A stretch of DNA of 64,000 nt, taken from NCBI GenBank assembly GCA_023230585.1, contig JALNXB010000003.1, positions 25,597 to 89,596 on the forward strand, in the 5' to 3' direction. The notes below the pieces were generated by a model that saw only the letters and a program-made list of their open reading frames with translations, was not told where the DNA came from and made no database searches. Of the stretch, positions 28,500-37,400 are shown one piece after another. Origin of the DNA: a bacterium (GTDB taxonomy: Bacteria > Ratteibacteria > UBA8468 > B48-G9 > JAFGKM01). Both the position numbers and the translations under genes were made by a program. Each line of letters begins with the position of its first letter. The first letter of the stretch is position 1.

Positions 28500-29108
28500 T
28501 TAACTATTATTTGCTTTCGGCTTGCTTATTTCAATCCAACCACCATTCTTGTATGCAAAAAATTCCCAGAAAATTTCTCCATTGACTCTTGACCCCAAGA
28601 TTACTAAATGTTTTCTCATCGTTGAAAAATCATCAAAAACATCGGCTTTTTTGAGAATCTCAGCATACGCATTTAGATACACATCTTTATCCCTACCTTC
28701 TGGATAAGTAATGAGAACCTTAAGAGGGGAATTAAAAATGGATAGTTTATTCATCTCAAGGCTACTATCCTTCATATTGTTTTCATGCTCAATGATTACA
28801 GGCAAGTATTCTGCACAAGAATAAGATGGATTCATCAATTCCTTTCCTTCTTTCTCGTAAAAAGTAGTGTATAAAACAGCATCCAATAACCAGTATTCCC
28901 TGTAATACTTCAATTCTAATCTCTCTACCACCATATACAGCAAACTCTTGTCGTCAGCTGTTTTTACAACCATATTCTTAGTAAAATTACCGGGATAATT
29001 CCATGAATCTATCAATAATTGCTCAAAATCTTTATCTTTTGCTGTGTTCTCTTTAGGTGCGTCTTTCTTTGGCTCAAGAGCATCCTCCCCTGTTGTGCTA
29101 AAAATCAC
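28500..29108 (-). CDS. Hypothetical protein, probably 5'-truncated by the IS
   Basis: I do not recognise this 202-residue protein. It begins at a GTG with no Shine-Dalgarno, only about 30 bases from the IS edge. The first 30 residues are charged and linker-like (EPKKDAPKENTAKDKDF), and the remainder is a mixed alpha/beta domain with YYREYWLLDAVLYTTFYEKE and VNGEIFWEFFAYKNGGWIEI. No signal peptide is left. The position next to the inverted repeat suggests that the original N-terminus, perhaps with a signal sequence, was removed by the insertion or a linked deletion. A short intact cytoplasmic protein is the alternative. Confidence 0.5.
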   Translation of the reverse strand: MIFSTTGEDALEPKKDAPKENTAKDKDFEQLLIDSWNYPGNFTKNMVVKTADDKSLLYMVVERLELKYYREYWLLDAVLYTTFYEKEGKELMNPSYSCAEYLPVIIEHENNMKDSSLEMNKLSIFNSPLKVLITYPEGRDKDVYLNAYAEILKKADVFDDFSTMRKHLVILGSRVNGEIFWEFFAYKNGGWIEISKPKANNS

Positions 29109-29294
29109 ATACTTTAATACAATAAGTTTGGATTACCCCCTAGCGTGAGTTTCCCACTTTCATAACATAAAATAATACAAAATTAAGTAAGGATAAGGGT
29201 TTCCGCTTATTTTTTATGTATATACTAAAATAAATAATTAAAACAATATTATATACTCTTAAAATGCTTGTTATTAAAAAGAATAAAAATATAT

Positions 29295-29323
29295 TTGACA
29301 AAATAAAAAGGTATGTATATACT
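29295..29323 (+). promoter_or_regulatory. Transposase promoter (TTGACA-17-TATACT)
   Basis: A perfect -35 TTGACA (29295-29300) and a near-perfect -10 TATACT (29318-29323) are separated by 17 bases. Transcription should start near 29330, only about three bases before the ATG at 29333, so the transposase mRNA may be leaderless. This also argues against the longer reading frame that begins at 29264. Confidence 0.7.
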
Positions 29324-29332
29324 AATGTTATT

Positions 29333-31009
29333 ATGGCAACATTACAGAAGAAAAAAGTAAATGGCAATGAATACTGGTATATAGTGGAATGCAGAAGGAT
29401 TAATGGCAAACCTCAACCTGTTGTGCTTGAATATATAGGCAAGGTAGAGAATTTATTGAAACGTATTGAACAACAACGTGATAGAACAGTGAAGAGTTTT
29501 TCTCACGGCGCAGTATTGGGGTTATTAAATGCAAGTAAAGAGATAGAATTGCTGAACATACTTAATAAATATTTTCCTAAACAGAAGCGGGATGGGCTTA
29601 GCGTTGGACAGACCATCTTACTGGGAGCAATTCACCGGGTTGTCAAACCTGCAAGCAAGAGAAGTTTTAGTCAGTGGGTAGAGACCACCACTTTGCCTGA
29701 ACAATGGGGTTTTGATGTGCGACGGATAACCAGTCAGCATTTCTGGGACCAGATGGATAAAATAAGACAAGAAGATATAGAAAAGATAGAGGAGGAGATA
29801 ATCAGGACGGTAGATAAGAAATATAGGTTAAACTGGTCTATATTGTTTTACGACAGCACAAACTTTTATACTTATATTAATACCAGCAACTCAAAGAATA
29901 CCATCGGGCAACGAGGCAAAAATAAACAGAAGAGAGATGACCTACGGCAATACAATCTCGCTCTTTTAACCACGAAAGATTTTTTTCTACCCATTTTTTC
30001 GTATATCTATCAGGGTAACAAGAATGATGTTTCTATCTTTCCTGAGTATTTGGAAAAAATGCTGCAAAGGTTGAAAAGCATTGTCGGGCAGGTTGAAGAA
30101 ATAACGCTTGTTTTTGACAAGGGCAATAACAGCTCGAAAGGAATGGACATATTAAAGGAAAAGAAACTTGGGTATGTGGGGACACTCTCTATTTATTCTC
30201 ATTCTGACTTAATAAAAATCCCTTATAAAAAATATGAACAAATAGAATTAGCGGACGGTAAAAAGGTTCTCGTCCACAGAGCTGAAAAAGAATTATGGGG
30301 TAAAGAGCACAGGATAATAATTAAGAGAAGCGAAAAACTAAAAGACGGACAGATAAGAGGTTTCTTTTTAGATATAGATAAAAAAGTCAATTCCCTGGAG
30401 TTGTTGAAGGAAAAGCTGAATTCGCCTGGTGCAAGAAAAAGAAACAAAGAACAGCTTCAAGAACAGATAAGCAAGATTATTTCTGGAAAGCTGCTCAAAG
30501 GAGTTATAAAGGTAGAAATAAAAGAATCTGCAGAGAATAAAAGTGGGTTTGATGTATTATGGGTGATTGATAAAAAAGCCCAGAATAAAATAATAAATGA
30601 AGTTTTCGGCAAAAAGATATTTTTCACCAACAGGATGGAATGGACAAACGAAGAAATAATTGAAGCATATCATGGGCAAAGTAAAATAGAAAGAATATTC
30701 AGGCACCTTAAAAATCCATATCATTTTAGTGTACGACCTCAATACCACTGGACTGACCAAAAGATAAAAGTACATACCTTCATTTGTCTGCTGGGATTAT
30801 TGATAAGCGAGCTTTTGAGAAAAAAACTCTTTGACGCCGGTATGAAAATGTCGCTGGAGGAAATCATAGAACGATTATCCAATATAAGAAAATCAACCAC
30901 AATCTATTATACGGGTAAAAAGGGTAGACCAAAGGTTGAAAGCCAGTTGGAATCTATGAGCGATATAGAAGAACAAATGTGGAAAATAATACAAAAAACA
31001 GCAGTTTAG
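29333..31009 (+). CDS. IS1634-family transposase
   Basis: A 558-residue DDE transposase starting MATLQKKKVNGNEYWYIVEC. The catalytic core lies between the ILFYDSTNFYTY segment (first Asp), LVFDKGNNSSKGMDIL (second Asp) and the YHGQSKIERIFRHLK signature, equivalent to the Y-R-E-K region, with its Glu. The preceding helix YRLNWSILFYDSTN and C-terminal IKVHTFICLLGLLISELL are also typical of this family. The frame is uninterrupted and has its own promoter, so the element could still be active. I reject the 23-residue upstream extension because the promoter lies within it. Confidence 0.9.
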   Translation: MATLQKKKVNGNEYWYIVECRRINGKPQPVVLEYIGKVENLLKRIEQQRDRTVKSFSHGAVLGLLNASKEIELLNILNKYFPKQKRDGLSVGQTILLGAIHRVVKPASKRSFSQWVETTTLPEQWGFDVRRITSQHFWDQMDKIRQEDIEKIEEEIIRTVDKKYRLNWSILFYDSTNFYTYINTSNSKNTIGQRGKNKQKRDDLRQYNLALLTTKDFFLPIFSYIYQGNKNDVSIFPEYLEKMLQRLKSIVGQVEEITLVFDKGNNSSKGMDILKEKKLGYVGTLSIYSHSDLIKIPYKKYEQIELADGKKVLVHRAEKELWGKEHRIIIKRSEKLKDGQIRGFFLDIDKKVNSLELLKEKLNSPGARKRNKEQLQEQISKIISGKLLKGVIKVEIKESAENKSGFDVLWVIDKKAQNKIINEVFGKKIFFTNRMEWTNEEIIEAYHGQSKIERIFRHLKNPYHFSVRPQYHWTDQKIKVHTFICLLGLLISELLRKKLFDAGMKMSLEEIIERLSNIRKSTTIYYTGKKGRPKVESQLESMSDIEEQMWKIIQKTAV

Positions 31010-31155
31010 TATATACAAGTCAAAATTGCTGTGTTATAATTATATCAATGGGTTCGACGCTTTTTTCCTTCTAAAGTGGGAAACTCACGCTAGCTAGCTC
31101 CGACTACTGGACTTTGTCCGAACCGTAGAGAAATTGATAAAATGACATAAGCTGT

Positions 31156-31365
31156 TTATATCTTAATAGTAAGCTTCTTGCGTGAATTTGCGATATTTTT
31201 CCAAGATATTTCGTTTTCATGTGCTAAGCGATCTAATACAATATCAACGCTTATTCTATGACTCTTAGCAAAGTTTACGACTTCTTGTTTGTTAGAGTTT
31301 TGTAAATAGTCATCATCTTTAGTGGTAGCGAGGATTTCACTTACTATTTTTATAGAAAACCTCAA
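31156..31365 (-). pseudogene. Chimeric remnant: methylase tail plus ImmA/IrrE C-terminus
   Basis: A 69-residue frame that looks like two fused fragments. Residues about 10-27 (EILATTKDDDYLQNSNKQ) match the start of the small ORF at 34237-34419. The rest (FAKSHRISVDIVLDRLAHEN and onward) resembles the C-terminal tail of ImmA/IrrE-type metallopeptidases that follow antitoxin-like helix-turn-helix domains. The HExxH catalytic part is absent. The start overlaps the end of the PD-(D/E)XK gene by four bases. It is most likely a recombination scar; a real small peptide cannot be excluded. Confidence 0.5.
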
Positions 31366-31841
31366 AAAAGAATACCCCCGCGGTGTTCATCCCATTTAGC
31401 AAGCTGAATTTTGCGATTAGTCATATACTCAAGCATGTCTTCACGCTGATATTTATTTATAATATTGTTTAAATGCACACTTAACCCTTGGGGAGATATC
31501 AGAATTGCTTGTGAAGGTCTTACAAGCTTTGAATAGACAAGGATTTGAGCAAGATGAGAAAAGTTTAAAGCTCCATATTTCACCTCTATAAATATCAATC
31601 CATACTTGTCTTTTTCTTTTACAACGCCTAATAAATCAATTTTGATTTTATATGTAGGATAGTCCGGAAAGTTTTTTCGAAACGTAGTTTTTGTAAAAAA
31701 ATCGCTCAAGTAGATGTTATGAACATCATGAACCGTAACCTCAGCATTCCGATTCTTATTTTGCAGATAATCACAAAACCATTTTTTCATCGGTACATAT
31801 AAAACAATCTCTCGTTTGGAAGTGTTTCCCTGCCTATTCAT
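31362..31841 (-). CDS. PD-(D/E)XK nuclease-like protein
   Basis: A 159-residue protein with a restriction-endonuclease core: IDLLGVVKEK (catalytic Asp) followed by YGLIFIEVKYG (ExK) and the helix LNFSHLAQILVYSKLVRPSQ. The N-terminus is short and basic. Its ATG lies in the last codons of the LAGLIDADG-type pseudogene (8-base overlap), so the two belonged to one module. It is near the end of the defence operon. A specific cleavage role is inferred from the fold; the recognition sequence is unknown. Confidence 0.7.
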   Translation of the reverse strand: MNRQGNTSKREIVLYVPMKKWFCDYLQNKNRNAEVTVHDVHNIYLSDFFTKTTFRKNFPDYPTYKIKIDLLGVVKEKDKYGLIFIEVKYGALNFSHLAQILVYSKLVRPSQAILISPQGLSVHLNNIINKYQREDMLEYMTNRKIQLAKWDEHRGGILF

Positions 31842-32850
31842 TTTCTGTAATAGTAATTAAGTAATTTAAAAGTTCCCTCCAATGGTTAAAATGTCGCCCT
31901 CGAAGAAAAACAGGTAGTTTTTCTGAAATTTCCTCTTTATGTTCTGGTTTTTCTTTTATCCTGTATGCCTTTTTTTTTCCTGCTGAGCGATAAATCATAT
32001 TGCGATTTTTACTCGCCAATTCTTTAAGTACTTTATCTTTATGATTTAAATAGGAGCCTACCAGGGCAAATTGATTTGCAAAGATTTTTATTTGATGTTC
32101 TTTCGCCCAAAAACCCTTTGCTTTTTTTGTTCAGGATCTCTAAAATTCGGATGTCCAAAATCTATAGTATGTATTGGCATTTCAATGTTATATAACAACT
32201 TAGCTAAATCAGCAATAAGCAACCAATTTCTCTGATCTGCTTCCAAATATATACGATGTTGATCTTCTTTTCCAAAAGCAGCATTAGATTTTCTGATATG
32301 TCCAGTTGTATCAAAGTATCTCCTTAAAAATTCTTTTTGTATCTCTTTGTCAGCTTCAAAAATTGTTCTTGGAATTCTAAAGGAATGAAAATCCGTAAAT
32401 TCATCATTCAAAAGATATTTTAAGATTAGCCATGATAAATCCTCTCTATGCCAAGTAATTATTAACGATACATCGTTTTTATTACGATTCTCTTTAGCAA
32501 GATCAAGACTATATTTACGTATTCTATTTACGACTACATCTAAGCTATTTTATAACTCCAAAGGCTTATTGTATACATCTTTATAGCTTTTAGCAACTAA
32601 ATTTTTATATGGAAAAGTAATTACCAAGCGCCATATTTGTCCTTCCTTAACAAAAATCCCTTTCCCCACAATAAGCCCTAAAAGATACGCTATGTCCTCG
32701 TTAAGAAAATCAGCAAATTATATTGGTTTTTTTCAAATATCAAAAGATGAGGCTTCTTATCACAATTTAAGCATTTTTCTAACTTCAAAAGAAATAAAAA
32801 ACTTTCGCAAAATATTCTAAAATTTTTTTATGATGGTCAATGTTATCGTT
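31834..32850 (-). pseudogene. Decayed LAGLIDADG-type endonuclease-like gene
   Basis: Joining reading frames on the minus strand gives a recognisable but broken protein. The N-terminal pieces near 32725-32850 contain a CLNC cysteine pair. From 32717 one frame gives NEDIAYLLGLIVGKGIF (first LAGLIDADG-like motif), stops at TAA 32550-32552, and continues in the same frame to KEFLRRYFDTTGHIRKS (second motif) and GHPNFRDPEQKK. A shift in a run of seven A/T at 32122-32128 then switches to FWAKEHQIKIFANQFALVGS and ends RGRHFNHWREL. At least two stops and one or two frameshifts mean it is inactive unless the sequence is wrong. Such two-motif proteins occur beside restriction genes. Confidence 0.7.
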
Positions 32851-32851
32851 T

Positions 32852-34231
32852 TTACTCTATTAACTTATAACCTAACCATTTTTCAAAAATTTCTTTATTT
32901 TCAACTTTTAATTTTTTAGATTGATACATTTTAGAATAAATTGCTTTAATCTCTGAAATATCCTCGCTTGTTAATAATCTTTTTTCGAACATCTGATACA
33001 ATGTATCAGAAATTTTATTTGTTAAAATTAAGGACCTAACATTGGAAATTCTTTCAATAAGAAAAAATATTTCTGGCTCAGAAATTGACTTGCCTTTGGA
33101 CCATTGAAAGAAATATTTGAGTGCCTCTGTAATACCATTTACTCTGTTTTCGAAGCGAACTGAAGATAAGTAAATTTCCAATATTTCTTCTTTTGAACAT
33201 ACTTTTTCAAACCACAGAGCTAAAATTATTTCAACTATTTTTCGCCTAAAAGTTTTATTCATTTCTTTTATGAACAATGTTCTAACTAATTGCTGAGTAA
33301 TAGTTGAACCTCCTGAACGACGTTTTTTTCCTATAATACCTAAAATAGCTCTTGCGATTGCTTTTATGCTAATTCCTTTATGTTTATAAAAACCACGATC
33401 TTCGATGAATATTAGATTTTTTTTAAATACTGTTAAATCAATTTTCATACGTTGAGTTTCATACACTGCTAATTTAGCTCTGTAGATTACGTATTCAAAA
33501 TCTTTTACAAGTCCTAAATGAAAACAACTAGCAAGTCTTTTAGCAAGACTTAATACTAATCTTTCATTTGTATCGTATAATGCGAAACGAAAAGAGAAAG
33601 AAATTACAATGACCCACAACATAAGAAAAATAGCAGCAAAGGTTATTTGATTACTTGGAGATGACATAATACTAGATAATGAAACGAAATTTTTGATTAT
33701 ATGTGGCAAAATTCCATACAAAAGAATGGTCGAAGTTACACAAATTAGCCAAAAGGGATATGTAACATACGAAAACCAGCCAGGAAAAAGCTTTATGGCA
33801 AATGGATTAGTGGCTCCCTCTATTCTCCAATTAGGTAAAACTAAGTGCTGGGTGCCATAATACAAACCTAGCATGTGTCTTAAAATGACAATTTTTCTTG
33901 AATCAAAAATTATTGACTTTTGCCTCTCTGCAAAATATCTTACCGTTAACCAAGAAAAAGAACAAATTATAAATGTAAGAATTAATAACGTTTGTGTTGA
34001 TAACGCACCATTAAAAAATTTAGTAGGATTGTGGAGAAAACTTACAGCTATTGAACCGAGCATAGCAGATATTACGAGGATAAAATTTGCTGCGTTTAAA
34101 AATATTCGTTCTTGAGATTGAATATTTGCGGCACAATTTTCATATTCCTTAAGCAAAATATCTCTATCCGTAAATTTAGAAGCTGGATAATATTGTTGCC
34201 AATCAGCTTCTTTCTCTTTTAATTTGGTCAT
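32852..34231 (-). CDS. Four-helix membrane protein with GT51 transglycosylase domain
   Basis: A 459-residue protein with predicted membrane helices near residues 49-66, 81-98, 154-176 and 196-217, followed by a peptidoglycan glycosyltransferase (GT51) domain. Family motifs are clear: IEDRGFYKHKG with the catalytic Glu277, GGSTITQQLVRTLF (307-320), RRKIVE (329-334) and KEEILEIYLSSV (347-358), where the usual YLN is YLS. No transpeptidase domain follows. Basic residues cluster in the N-terminus, the 99-118 loop and after helix 4, so the positive-inside rule puts the GT51 domain in the cytoplasm, opposite to normal enzymes. It lies 5 bases after the tail peptide gene, within the restriction operon. 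The function is unknown; a membrane-acting effector is possible. Confidence 0.8.
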   Translation of the reverse strand: MTKLKEKEADWQQYYPASKFTDRDILLKEYENCAANIQSQERIFLNAANFILVISAMLGSIAVSFLHNPTKFFNGALSTQTLLILTFIICSFSWLTVRYFAERQKSIIFDSRKIVILRHMLGLYYGTQHLVLPNWRIEGATNPFAIKLFPGWFSYVTYPFWLICVTSTILLYGILPHIIKNFVSLSSIMSSPSNQITFAAIFLMLWVIVISFSFRFALYDTNERLVLSLAKRLASCFHLGLVKDFEYVIYRAKLAVYETQRMKIDLTVFKKNLIFIEDRGFYKHKGISIKAIARAILGIIGKKRRSGGSTITQQLVRTLFIKEMNKTFRRKIVEIILALWFEKVCSKEEILEIYLSSVRFENRVNGITEALKYFFQWSKGKSISEPEIFFLIERISNVRSLILTNKISDTLYQMFEKRLLTSEDISEIKAIYSKMYQSKKLKVENKEIFEKWLGYKLIE

Positions 34232-34236
34232 AAATT

Positions 34237-34419
34237 TTAGGTTGAAGATTCATTTTCGATGGTTTGGATTTCTTCTTCGGTTAGGTCGTGGAGTTTATAG
34301 ACAAGTTGGTCGATTTGTTTTTCGTATTCTTTAACTTTTGCTTGTTTGTTAGAGTTTTCTAAATAGTCATCATCTTTAGTAGTAGCAAGGATTTTAGAAT
34401 TATTCAAATCAATCTTCAT
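34237..34419 (-). CDS. Detached methyltransferase tail peptide
   Basis: A 60-residue ORF whose sequence KVKEYEKQIDQLVYKLHDLT followed by EEEIQTIE closely resembles the C-terminal helix pair of many Eco57I/TaqI-like DNA methyltransferases (ID-lVY-LY-LT-eEI). The large methyltransferase just upstream already has its own version (IDDYIAPLYGLSQEEL), so this is an extra, separate copy. Its ATG overlaps that gene's stop by 11 bases. The first 20 residues are duplicated in the remnant at 31156-31365. It could be a leftover of a lost methylase or a small cotranslated partner. Confidence 0.5.
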   Translation of the reverse strand: MKIDLNNSKILATTKDDDYLENSNKQAKVKEYEKQIDQLVYKLHDLTEEEIQTIENESST

Positions 34420-37400
34420 TTCCTAATAACCTAAACTCTAGTTCATAATTTTTTACAAATCTCAATTCTTCTTGACTAAGCCCATACAGGGGCGCAATGT
34501 AATCATCGATTCCATCAATATATTTTTTTGATTTGCTTATTTTATACTCCTTGAAGGAATCTATATTTGCATAATTCCTTGTTGTTCTTATGCGCGCATT
34601 TTCTTCAACGCTTTTTAGATAAGTGACGTATAACTCTTTAATTTTTTTGATATTTTCCTTGCTTATTTTATTTAGGGGAATTGGAAATGATTCAACCTCG
34701 TACGATTTTAGATTTAAGTTATCGGAATAAATCTGATAAAACCAAAAAAATAAATTACTACTTAAAATTGCCCCCACAATGTCAGCTATCTCACTATCAA
34801 AACATATTTTTCTTTCCGCGGAAGAACCCGTAGAGTAGTTCGTAACGACTTTGAAATATCGCCCTCCAGCAAAACGATAATATATTGGTTTACCGCTGTC
34901 GTTTAAAAGATCTTTAATTTTTATTTTTAATTTGAGCAATTTTTTCAACATATCGATTTCGATAGGTAAGCCAATTTTAGGATACCTTCCTCTAAGCTTA
35001 TAATCTTTTACGTCTATAAATTGAAGGTTCTTCAATAAGTTAGCTAAATCAAATCTTTTTCCTTTCCTATACATTTTTGTTGTCATAATCTGCTCATTTC
35101 TTGCAAGCGTCTTAATAAAAAAAAGAATAGCTGTATTTACAACAGAATTTTCAAATATAGGCTGTGGTCTAACAGCGTAAGATGAAATTTTGATAATCCT
35201 GCAGTTTTCTTCCAAAAGTTCGTGTATATTTGCCATCGAATCGCTAGAAGTTATAGATATCGGTAATATGAAATTGAGACTGCCATTCTTTATTAGAATA
35301 TTAAAGCCCATTTCAGTAAATATGACAAAGGTATCTGTAGAACCCCTTTGTCCTTCATAAGTTTTTGTGCTTTTATAGCGCATTTTAAAGAACTCTTTTT
35401 CCTGATTCGAATATTTAGCTCCATACGGCGGGTTTCCAATAACTATATCAAAACCACCTTTTTCAAAGACTTCTGCAAAGTAGAGTTTCCAGAGGAAAAA
35501 CGGTCGTGTTTTATTCTTGCTGGTAAATTCTCGAAGTTGTTTTTCTATATTTTCTAAATCAAAGCCGGTTTTTTTAGAAAGTTTTTGTTTTTCTTTCGAT
35601 ATTTGTTCTTCGCGTGTTTTCTTGTTAGGAAGTATCTCATATTTCCTTTCAATGTCTTCTATTTGTCTAAAATAACCTGCTTTCTGTTTTTTTATTTTTG
35701 ATTCAAAGATTTTTATCATCAAATCTTCCACTTCTTGTTTTAATTTATTTTTTTTATGTCTGTCGGATTCATTTTGAAAATCAAATTTCTTTTGCTCAAA
35801 TTCTTTAATAATAGAGTCTGCCTTTTCTTCAAATCCCAACCCTGTCTGCTCTTTTTCTTCTCCGTTTTCTTTATCAAAATCTATCCCAAGAAATTCAGAA
35901 ATCAGACTATTGCCCTGCATAATTTTAAAATCAAGGTTTGGCAATGCTTCAATCCCATAGTTTTCTTTTGTTTCATCAATTTTTTCATCTACAAGAAGAG
36001 AAATGAAGAAGCGTAGTTTAGTTATTTCTACAGCGATTTGCTGAATATCCACGCCGTAAATACATTTTTGTATTAAGTATAGTTTACGTCCATAGTCAGC
36101 ATTTTTGTCTTTGAAGAATTCTTCAATCTGCTGTTTTGCAATTTTGCTGACCTGTAGGTCTGGTATTTTATTTGCGGCTGCGAGTTGTGCCTGTTTCCAT
36201 AATTCGTTGTCAGGGTCAATTTTACCAAGGATAAATACCATCTTGTTAAGTGCGCCCATTGGAAAAGCACCTGAACCCACAGCCGGGTCAACAATTCTAA
36301 CGCTTTCAATTAGTTCCGCAAGTTCTTTAGATTCAGATTTATTAAAAGGGTTTTCCTCTTTTTCTTTTGAAAACAAGGTGTCAAGTTTCCCGTCAATATT
36401 GTCTATTTCTGAAAGGTGTGTCTTGAAATACGCTTTAAGCGATTCTACAACCATATAATCAACAATTTCTCTTGGAGTATAATAACTGCCGGTAGCTTTG
36501 CGAGCGGTAGTGGATGTCTCAGGATTAAAACTTGCCAGAAGATTTTCAAAAACCCTGCCCAGAAGTTCTGGGTCAAGAGCAATATCTGCATCGTCTGGAG
36601 AGTTTTCGTCAATAGTAAAGTTAAATGAAGATAAAATATTCAAAAGTCCCTGTACCTTATAGTTCTTGTTTTTAGTACCATAATCAGAGTTTAAGTCAAT
36701 ATTTTGCTCATCGCTGAAGAATAGAAAATTCGGGACACTCGGTTGATATTCTTGTTTTCTTTCAGTAAAACCATCTATGTAAATATCATTTGTACCATCA
36801 TCGAGACAGTCAAACAGCCCACCGTTAAGAAACGGAATATTTCCAAAATATTCTTCCATTTTTTCAGAGTTTGTAAAAAGGTCATGGTAACGATATACGT
36901 ATTGATTGCTGAAATCGGGATTATATCCTTTATACCCACGTATTTCGCTTCTGAACTGTCGTTCGCCTTTTTTGGTATTTAAGGTAGCGAAAAACAGGTT
37001 TTGCAAGATTGCCCGATAGTAAGTTGAATCGTCAGAATCAATGTTTTTAAGAATTCCATTGATATTTTCTTTTTCAAACAGTTCTTTTGGCATCAAACCT
37101 TTTTCCCGCATAAACCAGATAAAAATCATTCTTGTTATTAGCCGGATAATAGCAACATTCCTACCATTATCTTCTACCTCGGCATCCTTGGGGAATCTGG
37201 AATTCTTAACCGCCCAGAAATACCAGTAAGCTATATCTTGGTAAAATTCCTTAGTAACCTTTTCTACAGAAAAAATTTCCTTAATTTTTTCCAGAGAAGA
37301 AAAATTACCTTCAGAAATTCTTTGAAGAAATGTTTTATTTGTAAGATCTTTACTTACAAAATAGGTAAAGCGGCGGAAAGCGCTCCAATCACGACGTTTA

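Larger units (their letters stand above)
29140..31093 (+). mobile_element. IS1634-like insertion sequence
   Basis: A complete element of about 1954 bp bounded by perfect inverted repeats of 21 bp. The left end (29141-29160) reads TAGCGTGAGTTTCCCACTTT and its complement lies at 31073-31092, each extended by one more paired base. It carries one DDE transposase. The flanks (TTACCCCC on the left, CTAGCTCC on the right) show no target-site duplication, suggesting deletion or recombination after insertion. It separates a truncated gene from the defence island. Confidence 0.88.

Noticed and set aside
29264..29332. N-terminal extension of the transposase
   Set aside because: It contains the TTGACA-17-TATACT promoter, and the family N-terminus starts at MATLQKK (29333).
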